The position numbers were made by a program, and so were the translations under genes. A stretch of 64,000 nt of DNA from Rhodococcus ruber (lineage in GTDB: Bacteria > Actinomycetota > Actinomycetes > Mycobacteriales > Mycobacteriaceae). Location of the stretch: positions 124,001 through 188,000 of the forward strand of contig NZ_JAPWIJ010000010.1 in the NCBI RefSeq assembly GCF_027270735.1, in the 5' to 3' direction. Positions 18,909 to 27,445 of the stretch are shown here, piece after piece; the first letter of the stretch is position 1; each line of letters starts with the position of its first letter. The notes beneath the pieces were generated by a model that saw nothing but the letters and a program-made list of their open reading frames with translations, was not told where the DNA came from and did no database searches.

Positions 18909-19462
18909 TACTTGCCGTGATCCTCGATGGACTTCAGCGCGCGAGCATTGACCTCGTCCACTTCACCGATGGCGTCGACCGTGACGAGCTTGTCGGCGTA
19001 GTAGTCGAGCAGCGGCGCCGTCTCGTCTCGGTACACCTTGAGGCGGTTGCGGATGACGTCTTCTTTGTCGTCCTCGCGACCGCGCGCAAGCATCCGCTCG
19101 ACAACGACGTCCTCGTCGACGACGAACGACAGTACGGCGTCGAGCTTGGCATTCAGATCGGACAGAATTTCCACGAGAGCCTCGGCCTGACCGACCGAAC
19201 GCGGGAAGCCGTCGAGCAGGAAGCCGTTGACGGCGTCCGGCTCGGAAAGACGGCTGCGGACCATGTCGACAGTCAGCTCACTGGGGACCAGGTCGCCGGC
19301 GTCGAGGTACTTCTTCGCTTCGAGGCCGAGCGGCGTCTTCTCACCGATGTTCGCGCGAAACAGATCGCCGGTCGAGATGTGCGGCACGCCCAGCTTCTCG
19401 GAGAGGAGAACGGCTTGGGTGCCCTTGCCGGCACCGGGGGGACCGAGCAGAACAAGTCTCAC
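18908..19462 (-). CDS. adk: adenylate kinase
   Basis: Adk interconverts ATP + AMP and 2 ADP. The GTG start at 19462 overlaps the secY stop (GTGA) and gives 184 residues. The P-loop [12 protein letters not shown] opens the protein, the AMP site segment is [11 protein letters not shown], and [17 protein letters not shown] follows. The LID region is short and lacks zinc-binding cysteines, as in mycobacteria. A much longer open frame extends antisense of nothing useful into secY and is discarded. Confidence 0.97.
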   Translation of the reverse strand: MRLVLLGPPGAGKGTQAVLLSEKLGVPHISTGDLFRANIGEKTPLGLEAKKYLDAGDLVPSELTVDMVRSRLSEPDAVNGFLLDGFPRSVGQAEALVEILSDLNAKLDAVLSFVVDEDVVVERMLARGREDDKEDVIRNRLKVYRDETAPLLDYYADKLVTVDAIGEVDEVNARALKSIEDHGK

Positions 19463-20781
19463 TTGAGGAACCCTTCGTAGTTGCGCTGCATGAGCTGGCT
19501 TTCGATCTGCTTCACGGTGTCCAGGCCGACGCTGACCATGATCAGCACGGCTGTTCCACCGAACGGGAGATTCCCGCCTCCACCCGAACTGCCGATGTCG
19601 AGGAACAGGTTCGGGAGCACAGCGATCGTGCCCAAGTAGATCGAGCCGGGCAGCGTGATGCGGCTGAGGACGTAGTTCAGGTAGTCCGCAGTCGGCTTGC
19701 CGGGGCGGATACCGGGAATGAACCCGCCGAACTTCTTCATTTCGTCGGCGCGCTCTTCGGGATTGAAGGTGATCGCCACGTAGAAGTACGTGAAGAAGAC
19801 GATGAGCCCGAAGAAGATCGCGATGTAGACGGGGTTGGCAGGGTTCACCAGGTACTCGTTGATGATGCGCTGCCACCAGCTGGGATCTGTTGCCGTGCTC
19901 GCAGACGTGAGCTGCGCGATCAGATTGGGCAGGTAGAGCAACGAGGACGCGAAAATCACGGGGATGACGCCGGCCTGGTTGACCTTGAGCGGAAGATAGG
20001 TCGAGGAGCCGCCGTACATCTTCCGACCGACCATGCGCTTGGCGTACTGAACCGGAATACGGCGCTGACCCTGCTCGACGAAGACCACACCGGTGATGAT
20101 GAGGAACGCTGCGAAGCAGACGAAACCGAACACCAGACCACCGCGGCTCTCGAGAATCGAGTTGCCCTCGGACGGGATGCGTGAGGCAATTCCGGCGAAG
20201 ATCAGCAGCGACATTCCGTTGCCGACACCGCGCTCGGTGATGACCTCGCCGAACCACATCACGACGGCTGCACCTGCAGTCATGACCAGCACGATGATGA
20301 CGAGCCCGAAGATGGACTGGTCGGCGATGATGTCTTGCTGACATCCCTGGAGAAGCTGGCCGCGCGAAGCGAGGGCCACCAGGCCGGTCGCCTGCAGGAT
20401 GGCCAGCGCGATCGACAGGTAACGCGTGTACTGCGTCATCTTGGCCTGGCCCGACTGTCCCTCCTTGCGGAGTTCCTCGAACTTGGGGATGACGACGGTG
20501 AGCAGCTGCACGATGATGCTGGCGGTGATGTACGGCATGATGCCGATCGCGAACACCGAGAGCTGGAGCAGTGCTCCACCCGAGAACAGGTTGATCAACG
20601 AGTAGATACCCGCCGAATCTCCACCGGAGACCTGGTCGATGCACGCTCGGACATTGGCGTAGTCGACACCCGGCGACGGCAGCGTTGCACCGAAGCGATA
20701 CAGGGCCACCAGACCGAGCGTGAAGAGGATCTTCCGTCTCAGGTCAGGAGTCCTGAGGGCCGACACGAAGGCGGAAAGCAA
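19459..20781 (-). CDS. secY: preprotein translocase subunit SecY
   Basis: SecY forms the protein-conducting channel of the Sec translocon, with ten membrane helices. The TTG at 20781 has a perfect AGGAGG 4 bases upstream and gives 440 residues starting [20 protein letters not shown], matching the mycobacterial N-terminus; a GTG five codons upstream would place the ribosome binding site inside the gene. Conserved cytosolic loop segments [14 protein letters not shown] and [16 protein letters not shown] are present. It is followed by adk with an overlap. Confidence 0.96.
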   Translation of the reverse strand: MLSAFVSALRTPDLRRKILFTLGLVALYRFGATLPSPGVDYANVRACIDQVSGGDSAGIYSLINLFSGGALLQLSVFAIGIMPYITASIIVQLLTVVIPKFEELRKEGQSGQAKMTQYTRYLSIALAILQATGLVALASRGQLLQGCQQDIIADQSIFGLVIIVLVMTAGAAVVMWFGEVITERGVGNGMSLLIFAGIASRIPSEGNSILESRGGLVFGFVCFAAFLIITGVVFVEQGQRRIPVQYAKRMVGRKMYGGSSTYLPLKVNQAGVIPVIFASSLLYLPNLIAQLTSASTATDPSWWQRIINEYLVNPANPVYIAIFFGLIVFFTYFYVAITFNPEERADEMKKFGGFIPGIRPGKPTADYLNYVLSRITLPGSIYLGTIAVLPNLFLDIGSSGGGGNLPFGGTAVLIMVSVGLDTVKQIESQLMQRNYEGFLK

Positions 20782-21095
20782 AGATCCTCCTGGCACGACT
20801 GCGTTGACGCCGCGAGTGCTTCATCGGGAGCGTTTGATGCTCCCGTGAGCCTCACGAGCATGGACTGCGGACGACATGAGTCGGCCGCATCGATACGAAC
20901 TTCTCTGAACTCTAGAACTCTAACAGTGCGCATCGAACGGACCGACGGTCAGTGTTGGACCCTGGCCGATCGGTCGGCACGCACGACATTCCGTGTAGGC
21001 AACGATGGCCGCAGCTCAGCTGCGAGAGCTGTGGCTGCGGCCATCGTCACGAACTGCTGCTCGACGCGCTACTGATCAGCACATCGAAGCAGTGC
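20782..21095 (-). promoter_or_regulatory. secY upstream region with rplO terminator
   Basis: These 314 bases contain no gene. At the rplO end lies a terminator-like hairpin (listed separately). Nearer secY is a small inverted repeat GGGAGC / GCTCCC at 20827-20843. The repeated CTAGA/GAGTTC-rich stretch around 20895-20930 is AT-richer than its surroundings and probably contains the secY promoter, but no clear -35/-10 pair could be assigned. Confidence 0.45.
21003..21046 (-). terminator. hairpin terminator downstream of rplO
   Basis: A 13-bp inverted repeat (CGATGGCCGCAGC / GCTGCGGCCATCG) encloses an 18-base loop that contains AGCT palindromes. It lies 50 bases after the rplO stop on the minus strand and separates the rpsH-rplO unit from secY-adk-map. 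Confidence 0.7.
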
Positions 21096-21539
21096 TCATA
21101 CCTCGGTTGCAGAACCGCCGGCAGCGGCGATCTTTTCCTTGGCAGAGCCCGTGAACTTGTTGGCCGAGATATCGACCTTCACGGTGAGGTTTCCGTCTCC
21201 GAGAACCTTGACGAGCTCGTTCTTGCGAACAGCTCCCTTGGCGATCAGCTCGGGGATACCGATCTGACCACCCTCGGGGAACAGTCGCTCGATGTCGCGC
21301 AGGTTCACGACCTGGAACACGACACGGTTGCGGTTGGTGAAGCCCTTGAGCTTCGGGAGCCGCATGTGGAGGGGCATCTGGCCACCCTCGAAGCGTGCCG
21401 GCACGTTCTTGCGTGCGCCGGTTCCCTTGGTACCGCGACCTGCGGTCTTGCCGCGCTTGCCACCTTCACCACGGCCGACGCGAATCTTCGTCGACTTGGA
21501 TCCGGCTGCGGGGCGCAGGTGGTGCAGTTTGATGGTCAT
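21096..21539 (-). CDS. rplO: 50S ribosomal protein L15
   Basis: L15 is a late-assembly 50S protein. It has 147 residues, starts [15 protein letters not shown], with the Gly/Arg/Lys-rich segment [20 protein letters not shown] near residue 21 and the folded C-terminal half ([13 protein letters not shown]). It is the last gene of the rpsH-rplF-rplR-rpsE-rpmD-rplO unit. Confidence 0.98.
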   Translation of the reverse strand: MTIKLHHLRPAAGSKSTKIRVGRGEGGKRGKTAGRGTKGTGARKNVPARFEGGQMPLHMRLPKLKGFTNRNRVVFQVVNLRDIERLFPEGGQIGIPELIAKGAVRKNELVKVLGDGNLTVKVDISANKFTGSAKEKIAAAGGSATEV

Positions 21540-21541
21540 GG

Positions 21542-21721
21542 TTAGACCTCCTCAACAGTTACGAGGTGGCGCACCGTGTTGACCAGTCCGCGGTTCTGCG
21601 GGTTGTCCTCGCGGACGACCGTCTGGCGGATGCCCTTGAGCCCGAGAGTACGCAGGCTGTCACGCTGGTTCGCCTTCTGGCCGATGGTGCTCTTGATCTG
21701 AGTGACCTTCAGCTGAGCCAT
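21542..21721 (-). CDS. rpmD: 50S ribosomal protein L30
   Basis: A 59-residue protein, [20 protein letters not shown] onward, with the conserved [19 protein letters not shown] segment and a C-terminus ending VTVEEV. Its ATG overlaps the rpsE stop by one base (TAATG), and its stop lies 2 bases before the rplO start. Short, but in the canonical rpsE-rpmD-rplO order. Confidence 0.97.
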   Translation of the reverse strand: MAQLKVTQIKSTIGQKANQRDSLRTLGLKGIRQTVVREDNPQNRGLVNTVRHLVTVEEV

Positions 21722-22395
21722 TACTTCACCGCTCCTGCCTGTGCGCGTGCGCGCAGCATTCCGGCGGGTGCAACCTCTTCGAGGGTCAGGCCGCGGCGAG
21801 CCGCAACTTCCTCGGGACGCTGCAGACCCTTGAGGGCTGCGACGGTCGCGTGCACGACGTTGATGGCGTTGTCGCTACCGAGCGACTTCGACAGCACGTC
21901 GTGGACACCGGCGCACTCCAGCACTGCGCGCACAGCGCCACCGGCGATGACGCCGGTACCGGCGCTGGCCGGACGCAACATGACGACGCCGGCAGCGGCT
22001 TCGCCCTGGATGGGGTGCGTGATGGTGCCGGCGATCATCGGGACGCGGAAGAAGCTCTTGCGAGCCTCCTCGACACCCTTCTGGATGGCCGCGGGAACTT
22101 CCTTGGCCTTGCCGTAGCCGACACCGACCAGTCCGTTGCCGTCACCGACGATGACGAGGGCGGTGAAGCTGAAGCGTCGACCACCCTTGACCACCTTGGA
22201 GACGCGGTTGATCGTGACGACCTTCTCGATGAAGTTCGACTTGTCCGCAGCGTTTCCGCCACGGCCGTTGTCACGACGGTCACGACCGCCACCACCGCGG
22301 TTGTCGCCGCGCTGGTTGTTGTCGCCACCTGCGTTGGGGCCACTGTTCTGTCCGGCGGGGCCGCTTCCGCCGTCACGCCGTTGACGTCCCGGCAT
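21721..22395 (-). CDS. rpsE: 30S ribosomal protein S5
   Basis: S5 helps translational accuracy at the decoding site. It has 224 residues. The first 50 are a Gly/Arg/Asn-rich extension ([19 protein letters not shown]), as in actinomycetes. The RNA-binding domain follows ([20 protein letters not shown]) and then the C-terminal alpha/beta domain ([17 protein letters not shown]). It is coupled to rpmD. Confidence 0.98.
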   Translation of the reverse strand: MPGRQRRDGGSGPAGQNSGPNAGGDNNQRGDNRGGGGRDRRDNGRGGNAADKSNFIEKVVTINRVSKVVKGGRRFSFTALVIVGDGNGLVGVGYGKAKEVPAAIQKGVEEARKSFFRVPMIAGTITHPIQGEAAAGVVMLRPASAGTGVIAGGAVRAVLECAGVHDVLSKSLGSDNAINVVHATVAALKGLQRPEEVAARRGLTLEEVAPAGMLRARAQAGAVK

Positions 22396-22429
22396 CAGGC
22401 TGTCCTTCCGTTGTCAGTCATTGTCATCA

Positions 22430-22846
22430 TCAGAACGTCAACCCGCCTTCGCGGGCTGCGTCTGCGAGTGCCGCGATGCGGCCGCTGTAGTTGTTGCCGC
22501 CGCGGTCGAAAACGACTGCCTCGACGCCGGCTGCCTTCGCACGGCTGGCGATGAGCTCGCCGACCTTCGCGCTGACGGCCTTCTTGTCGCCCTCGAGCGC
22601 GCGCACATCGGCTTCGATGCTCGACGCGCTGGCCAGCGTGTGGCCCGCGAGGTCGTCGATCAACTGCACGTGGATGTGACGCGAGGACCGGTTGACGACC
22701 AAGCGCGGACGCTCGGGCGTTCCGGAGATCTTCTTGCGAAGGCGGAAGTGACGACGTGCCTTCGACAGGCGACGCTTCGTCGAGACGTCGGTGCCGCGCG
22801 GTGTGCGCTTGACGACGTTCGCCTTGTCTGCTGTTTGCTGGCTCAT
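22430..22846 (-). CDS. rplR: 50S ribosomal protein L18
   Basis: L18 binds 5S rRNA. It has 138 residues; the first 20 form a variable extension, then [19 protein letters not shown] and the Arg-rich [19 protein letters not shown] segment. The last residues are GREGGLTF. It starts one base before the rplF stop region, in the usual order. Confidence 0.98.
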   Translation of the reverse strand: MSQQTADKANVVKRTPRGTDVSTKRRLSKARRHFRLRKKISGTPERPRLVVNRSSRHIHVQLIDDLAGHTLASASSIEADVRALEGDKKAVSAKVGELIASRAKAAGVEAVVFDRGGNNYSGRIAALADAAREGGLTF

Positions 22847-22847
22847 A

Positions 22848-23387
22848 TCACTTACCCGTCTTTCCGACCTTGCGGCGGATCACTTCACCCTCGTAGCGGA
22901 TGCCCTTGCCCTTGTACGGGTCCGGACGCCGCAGACGACGAATGTTGGCAGAGATCTGACCGACCTTCTGCTTGTCGATGCCGACAACGGTGAATCGCGT
23001 GGGCGACTCGACCGTGAACGTGATGCCCTCGGGTGCTTCGATCAGCACGGGATGGCTGTAACCGAGTGCGAACTCGAGGTCCTTGCCCTTGAGTACGACG
23101 CGGTAACCGACGCCGTGAATCTCCATCTTGGTGGTGTAACCGTTGGTGACACCGGTGATGAGGTTCGCAACGAGTGTGCGCGAGAGGCCATGCAGCGAGC
23201 GGCTCTTACGCTCGTCGTCCGGCCGGGTGACGGCGATGGTGCCGTCGTCGGCGCGAGCGATCTTGATGGGCTCGGCGACTGTCAGGCTCAGGGCACCCTT
23301 GGGGCCCTTGACCGCAACGTCCTGGCCGTCGATGGTGATATCGACGCCAGCGGGGACTGGGACCGGCAATTTTCCAATACGTGACAT
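22848..23387 (-). CDS. rplF: 50S ribosomal protein L6
   Basis: L6 lies near the sarcin-ricin loop. It has 179 residues, starts [17 protein letters not shown], has two tandem L6 domains and the C-terminal signature [19 protein letters not shown]. It sits between rpsH and rplR. Confidence 0.98.
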   Translation of the reverse strand: MSRIGKLPVPVPAGVDITIDGQDVAVKGPKGALSLTVAEPIKIARADDGTIAVTRPDDERKSRSLHGLSRTLVANLITGVTNGYTTKMEIHGVGYRVVLKGKDLEFALGYSHPVLIEAPEGITFTVESPTRFTVVGIDKQKVGQISANIRRLRRPDPYKGKGIRYEGEVIRRKVGKTGK

Positions 23388-23401
23388 GGTGGTGGCCTCC
23401 C

Positions 23402-23800
23402 CTACCAGACGTAGGCGAGGACTTCTCCGCCCACACCCTGCTTGGCAGCCTGACGCTCCGTGAGCAGACCGGTGGACGTGGAGATGATCGCCACGCCCAG
23501 GCCGCCGAGAACCTTGGGCAGATTGGTGGATTTTGCGTACACCCGGAGACCGGGCTTGGAGACGCGTCGCACGCCGGCGAGGCTGCGCTCACGGCTCGGG
23601 CCGTACTTCAGATCGACGATGAGGGTCTTGCCCACCTCGGCGTCTTCCGTGCGGAAATCGGAGATGTAGCCCTCGCGCTTGAGGATCTCGGCAATGTTCG
23701 CCTTGAGCTTCGAGTGGGGAAGCTTCACCTCGTCGTGGTACGCCGAGTTGGCGTTGCGCAGACGAGTCAAGAAGTCTGCAATTGGATCGGTCATCGTCAT
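23402..23800 (-). CDS. rpsH: 30S ribosomal protein S8
   Basis: S8 binds the central 16S domain and in many bacteria represses the spc operon. The ATG at 23800 gives 132 residues ([20 protein letters not shown]), the same length and start as in mycobacteria. The C-terminal signature [20 protein letters not shown] is present. In most genomes rpsN lies directly upstream; here rpsN is 6.3 kb away and rpsH heads its own unit with a separate promoter. Confidence 0.97.
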   Translation of the reverse strand: MTMTDPIADFLTRLRNANSAYHDEVKLPHSKLKANIAEILKREGYISDFRTEDAEVGKTLIVDLKYGPSRERSLAGVRRVSKPGLRVYAKSTNLPKVLGGLGVAIISTSTGLLTERQAAKQGVGGEVLAYVW

Positions 23801-24239
23801 GGTGTGACCTGTGCACCTTTCTCGCAGCGGTTCCCATGCAGCACGCGCGGGCTGGTGCCTGTCGGCTTCGGAAAACCGTCGGGCCTGGCTCGTCACATCG
23901 TGGGCCTACAGCGAAGTGAACATGTCCTGACCGACTGTTGCCGGTCAGGGGTTGCGCTCCAAGCAATGCATCGCTGCACTGCCAGGTGTTACGAGCTTCC
24001 GCATGTTCAATGCTGACGTACGGAGAACTCGAGGTTGCGTTTGTTGTATTGCAAGGACTCGCGTGCAGGCACGACGAAGCCCGGGCAACCGCTCTAGTGT
24101 AGGGAACCGGGTGCCATTCTCAAAATCGATCGTGGTAGTGCTCGAGGGGCACCCCGCCGACAGGGCGCGGCTACGGATGAGTTCGTCGGTTCCGTGCAGT
24201 AGCCTTCCGGCATCATTCCATCGCTCCGGGGGGGGTTCG
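23801..24239. other. intergenic region between rpsH and the toxin island
   Basis: About 440 bases without a gene. It holds the leftward rpsH promoter (listed separately) with a roughly 300-base leader, and near 24220-24237 a run of eight G residues that serves as ribosome binding site for the rightward toxin operon. No inverted repeats, tRNA, transposase remnant or integration-site duplication was seen here. Confidence 0.6.
24096..24123 (-). promoter_or_regulatory. predicted promoter of the rpsH unit
   Basis: On the minus strand a -35 box TTGAGA (24118-24123) and a -10 box TACACT (24096-24101) are 16 bases apart. The -10 box is followed by AGAGCGGTTGCC, which closely matches the sequence after the -10 boxes of the rplN and S10 promoters. 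It would drive rpsH-rplF-rplR-rpsE-rpmD-rplO with a long leader. Confidence 0.7.
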
Positions 24240-24311
24240 ATGCATTCAAATGGTCCTTTCGAAACGGTCGGCGTCCGGCCGTGGCCGGGTTCGTCCCGGA
24301 AGACGCTGTGA
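24240..24311 (+). CDS. possible 23-codon upstream ORF of the toxin operon
   Basis: An ATG five bases after a GGGGGGGG ribosome binding site opens a 23-codon frame (MHSNGPFETVGV...). Its stop overlaps the GTG of the following WXG100 gene as GTGA. The placement suggests a leader peptide coupling ribosomes into the operon. The peptide has no recognisable similarity. It could be fortuitous, but the strong site and the overlap argue that translation starts here. Confidence 0.4.
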   Translation: MHSNGPFETVGVRPWPGSSRKTL

Positions 24312-24613
24312 GAGCCGATCCGGACCGCATCCGTCGAGCCGCAGCCCGAATGTCCGGTCTCGCCGATGTGCTCTGGGACGACATCGACCTCATCCGCCGA
24401 GACGCCGAAGAGTTGATGGAGTCCTCCTGGACGGGCAATGCGGCCGATTCCCATGCAGTTCTGTGGGCGGAGTGGGTCGATTCGGCTCGGAAGATGTGTG
24501 GCGCGCTGACCGAGGACGCTGCGCTGCTCGATCGCGTTGCAATCGACTACGCCGCAGCGGACAAGAAGATCGACGCGCACCTGATGGATTCCAGCCTGCG
24601 GTTGGACCGTTGA
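24308..24613 (+). CDS. WXG100 family T7SS protein, first of two
   Basis: WXG100 proteins are small helical hairpins exported by T7SS, often as heterodimers that guide a toxin. From the GTG at 24308 this is a 101-residue protein, RADPDRIRRAAARMSGLAD onward, with the central W-x-G at residues 41-43 (SSWTGNAADS). A GTG at 24281 would add nine residues but has no ribosome binding site. The gene overlaps the next by TGATG. The order WXG100-WXG100-toxin-immunity resembles the EsxF-EsxE-CpnT locus of M. tuberculosis. Confidence 0.8.
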   Translation: MRADPDRIRRAAARMSGLADVLWDDIDLIRRDAEELMESSWTGNAADSHAVLWAEWVDSARKMCGALTEDAALLDRVAIDYAAADKKIDAHLMDSSLRLDR

Positions 24614-24900
24614 TGGCACGCTATGTCGCCGATGTCGAGCGGATTCTCGCTCTTGTCGATCGCGCGCATGTAGTTGGAGCCACGATCGAATCCGCTATCG
24701 CCGGTGTCGAGCGCGAGGTCAACGATCTCGGCATCGAATGGGAGGGCGAAGCGGCCGAGGCGCACCGCTCGAAGCACGAGCTACTCCGGCAGGAACTGAA
24801 CGATATGCGAACCGCGCTCGCCCAACTCGGCACGCTGGCACGACGCGCCCATGACCGCTACCGCGAAGCCGTCGACCACAACAAGAGAATGTGGCCCTGA
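24613..24900 (+). CDS. WXG100-like T7SS protein, second of two
   Basis: A 95-residue, all-helical protein, MARYVADVERILALVDRA onward, with W-E-G at residues 43-45 between two long helices (ESAIAGVEREVNDLG and RSKHELLRQELNDMRTALAQ). It overlaps its neighbours by TGATG on both sides, so the three-gene unit is translationally coupled. It probably pairs with the preceding WXG100 protein and/or the N-terminus of the toxin. The role as export partner is inferred from gene order. Confidence 0.75.
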   Translation: MARYVADVERILALVDRAHVVGATIESAIAGVEREVNDLGIEWEGEAAEAHRSKHELLRQELNDMRTALAQLGTLARRAHDRYREAVDHNKRMWP

Positions 24901-26102
24901 TGGCCCCGATCAGCGTCGACCCGGACATCCTTGCCGATGCGGCATCCCAGTACAGCAGCGCCAACACCATCTCGAGCGGCGCGATAGCGGAACTCGCGGC
25001 GGAACTCGACCGCAACTGGGGCTGCGCAGGCACCGACAACGCCGGAAAGTCTTGGGCAGACAGCTACGATTCCGCAGCATTCGAGGCAGTCACCACGGGG
25101 ACCGACATCGCGAATGCGTTCGGCAAGCTCCATGACCTGCTGGCGGCGACCGGTGTCAATCACGCAAACGCGGAGAATGCGAACACCGTTCCGCCGCCCC
25201 CACCGCTACCCGCTCCCCCACAACTTCCTCATACGAATACACCGCGCTTCGACGGTTCCTACGGCGGCGACACCGACGCTCCCATGGGGTGGGGCCTGAT
25301 CACGCGATGGCTACAGGGCCACATGTGGCCCAACGGCGATCCGGACAAGCTCCGGGGTCTCGGAAGCGCGTGGCGCACCGCCGCCGGGGAGCTACGCCGA
25401 GCGAGCGACGCCACGAACTCCGCATGGACCGACATCGAGGACCTTTCCTCCGACGAATTGCCGCAGGTCCTCGCCCAGATGGACGGCGTCTACATCGCTG
25501 CGCAGAACACCGCCGACCAATTCGACACCCTCGCGAGCGAGTGCGGCGAATGGGCCACCACCATTCAGGAGGCTCACCAGAGCGTCATCGATATCGTGGG
25601 GACGGCCATCGTTGCCGGCACGATCGCCGGTGCAGTTGCTGGCTTCTTCACCCTCGGCGTGGGAACGGTCGCGGTTACCGGCGCGACGGGCAGCGTCATC
25701 GCCGGAAGTGTCATCGCCGCGCTCACCGGAGTGGAAGCGGCGTCGGCAATTGCCGTCGGTGTCACCGTGGCAACCGGGGCGGCGGCCATTGGAATCGCAT
25801 CGGACGTGCAACCGCTCCTACAAGCAAGTCCGACGACATTCAACGCGAATACTGGTGGAGGTAGTTGGCATTACAATCCTCCGCCAACAAGGGATCTTCC
25901 AGGGATACCTAACGCGAAATTAGCAAAAAGAATGAACCGGCGGACGCGTTGGGTCGACGAGAAAGGAAACATCTACGAGTGGGATTATCAGCACGGCGCG
26001 GTCGAAAAGTACAGCAAGAGCGGTAAACATTTGGGGGAATACGACCCCAATACCGGCGTTCAGACGAAACCGCCAGATCCAACCAGAAGGCCAGGTCGAT
26101 GA
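24900..26102 (+). CDS. T7SS polymorphic toxin with colicin E3-type ribosomal RNase domain
   Basis: The 400-residue protein has three parts. Residues 1-95 are WXG100-like helices; 97-115 are a proline-rich linker; 128-305 form a second helical region with the WPNGDPDKLRGLGSAW motif of CpnT-like toxin N-termini and a glycine/alanine-rich hydrophobic stretch (about 230-300). Residues 345-400 match the cytotoxic domain of colicin E3/cloacin DF13 almost without gaps: RWVDEKGNIYEWDYQHG, then KHLGEYDPNTG and PPDP. The E3 catalytic residues Asp510, His513, Glu517 and Arg545 correspond to Asp362, His365, Glu369 and Arg396. E3 cuts 16S rRNA between A1493 and G1494, so the predicted action is killing of rival cells by disabling ribosomes. 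The match is from memory of the E3 sequence. The last 200 bases and the genes behind are AT-richer, a sign of module exchange. Confidence 0.88.
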   Translation: MAPISVDPDILADAASQYSSANTISSGAIAELAAELDRNWGCAGTDNAGKSWADSYDSAAFEAVTTGTDIANAFGKLHDLLAATGVNHANAENANTVPPPPPLPAPPQLPHTNTPRFDGSYGGDTDAPMGWGLITRWLQGHMWPNGDPDKLRGLGSAWRTAAGELRRASDATNSAWTDIEDLSSDELPQVLAQMDGVYIAAQNTADQFDTLASECGEWATTIQEAHQSVIDIVGTAIVAGTIAGAVAGFFTLGVGTVAVTGATGSVIAGSVIAALTGVEAASAIAVGVTVATGAAAIGIASDVQPLLQASPTTFNANTGGGSWHYNPPPTRDLPGIPNAKLAKRMNRRTRWVDEKGNIYEWDYQHGAVEKYSKSGKHLGEYDPNTGVQTKPPDPTRRPGR

Positions 26103-26208
26103 CTAATCGGCTCCGACATCTGGATTGCTCGAACCTGACATGACGCTGGGTCACAACCGCTCCGAAATCAACCACAACAGTAGAATATACACTCGAAAGG
26201 AGAACGCC

Positions 26209-26460
26209 ATGTGGTACCTGCAAGAATTCAATGATGAAACCGAATTGGCAACAGAGATATACCTCTTGCACGATATGACGGTCGAATTCGTCAAACACAC
26301 GCTACAGATCGACGACAGCGACTTCGACCTACCCGTTGCAGTCGGCCAGAACGACGTACCGGCGGAGAAGGTGCCGGCCTTTGCTCAGTTCATACAAATC
26401 CCGTTCCAAGCCAAAGAAGGACACTCGTACGAAGTCTCGTTCCGCGCCGAACCGAAATGA
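26209..26460 (+). CDS. cloacin/colicin E3 immunity-like protein, copy 1
   Basis: An 83-residue protein starting MWYLQEFNDETELATEIYLL behind an AAAGGAG ribosome binding site. It shares its layout with the three related genes downstream: an N-terminal MW/RYL strand, an acidic middle (DDSDFDLP), and a final strand around SYEVSFRAE. This C-terminal part is the least conserved of the set, lacking the DNEYF-like core. As the first gene after the toxin, it is the expected cognate immunity protein, binding and blocking the RNase domain. Composition is clearly AT-richer than the ribosomal genes around. Confidence 0.75.
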   Translation: MWYLQEFNDETELATEIYLLHDMTVEFVKHTLQIDDSDFDLPVAVGQNDVPAEKVPAFAQFIQIPFQAKEGHSYEVSFRAEPK

Positions 26461-26551
26461 GGCTTCACACTCCGCGTCCATGGCCGAGCGTTTGCGGTCG
26501 AGGGAAGACGAAGACCTACCAAATCGATCGCATCAGGAACCACGAGACGGC

Positions 26552-26791
26552 ATGTGGTATTTGGAATCGTACAATGACCGAACCGATTTGATCGCGGACA
26601 GCTATCTCCTGACTGCTATCACCGGAGACGAAATCAGAGAACTGATTGACGTCGATGAAAGTGAACTTCCACTCGAAATGGGACCGTACCCAGTCGCATT
26701 GGCCGACGTGCCGAAGTTCGCCAAGTACATCGAGGGCGATTTCAAAGTCAGCTCCGATAATGAATACTTCATCGGCTTGTTCACCGACTGA
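26552..26791 (+). CDS. cloacin/colicin E3 immunity-like protein, copy 2
   Basis: A 79-residue acidic protein starting MWYLESYNDRTDLIADSYLL. Its C-terminal segment FAKYIEGDFKVSSDNEYFIG aligns with the end of the colicin E3 immunity protein (QIDISDNEYFVSF), where those residues belong to the sheet that binds the RNase. This is the copy that supports the family assignment best. It lies 91 bases after copy 1; the open frame reads back further but without similarity, so the ATG at 26552 is used. Confidence 0.8.
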   Translation: MWYLESYNDRTDLIADSYLLTAITGDEIRELIDVDESELPLEMGPYPVALADVPKFAKYIEGDFKVSSDNEYFIGLFTD

Positions 26792-26926
26792 AAAATGGGA
26801 AATTCGATACGTGGGAGGCGAACTACTTGAGACTGGAGCACACGTGATACCAGAATCTATTCGACTGATCGAGCGATTGCCGGTCACACGGAACGCGCTT
26901 GTTCTCACTAACTTCTGAAAACTAAG

Positions 26927-27173
26927 ATGTGGCACCTAGAGAAATTCGATAAGACTACCCATCTCCTTATGGGCGAATATGTCCTTCACGACATGTCAGC
27001 CGCGGTAGTCGGGAGGATTCTCGGAATAGCAGACGACGAGAACGAACTTCCCATTGGGATTCGTCAACACGACGTTCCGCTGTCCAAGGCGTCAGAGTTT
27101 GCAGCTTTTCCTGAACGAAGCCTTCATTCTGGACGAGAAATGCGAGTACAAAGTTGGCTATTCTTCAGATTGA
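26927..27173 (+). pseudogene. cloacin/colicin E3 immunity-like gene, copy 3, frameshifted
   Basis: The first 60 codons, MWHLEKFDKTTHLLMGEYVL to SKASEFAAF, match the other copies. At the TTTT run 27106-27109 the frame changes. Removing one T restores FAAFLNEAFILDEKCEYKVG and a stop at 27171-27173, the expected length and the expected final strand. As read, the frame instead runs on to 27445 with unrelated sequence. So one extra T has broken this copy, or the base is a sequencing error. Confidence 0.8.
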
Positions 27174-27267
27174 CGATCACCAACAACACGTCCTGCAGCG
27201 TAGACCTCGGTATCGTTATCGCTCTGGTCGGATCTCAATCTCAGTGTCCGCACCTCAGCGATGAACG

Positions 27268-27445
27268 TCCACCGGACGATCGGCCACATCGGACAGGCAA
27301 CAGAAGATATCTATTCGTATGCACTTACCGACATGGGGTCCGAATGCACACGAGGAACGGGCACCGCCTCGACAAGTTCGACCCAGTCACCGGCGATATG
27401 CAAAAGCGCCGGTGCCCGGCCGAAAACCACGGAGATGACAAATGA
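27268..27445 (+). pseudogene. decayed second colicin E3-type RNase tail (orphan toxin module)
   Basis: In the frame ending at 27445, YRHGVRMHTRNGHRLDKFDP followed by VTGDMQK aligns with YQHGAVEKYSKSGKHLGEYD and what follows at the end of the intact toxin. The catalytic His is kept, but the Asp before it reads Cys and the catalytic Glu reads Arg. The expected upstream part (DIYSY) sits in another frame, so there is also a frameshift near 27320. No N-terminal secretion domain is attached. It looks like an orphan C-terminal module of the kind polymorphic toxins recombine in. Its stop overlaps the next immunity gene (ATGA). Confidence 0.7.

Noticed and set aside
19463..20644. A long N-terminal extension of adk
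   Set aside because: It lies out of frame inside secY. The GTG overlapping the secY stop starts directly at the P-loop, as in all adenylate kinases.
26792..26926. A gene between immunity copies 2 and 3
   Set aside because: One open frame crosses it but has no start signal, no family similarity and no likeness to the immunity proteins; it is probably debris of cassette exchange.
26927..27445. A single 172-residue protein beginning like an immunity protein
   Set aside because: Only its first 60 residues match the family; the rest is the wrong frame after an extra T plus the fossil toxin tail, so it is two broken pieces read together.
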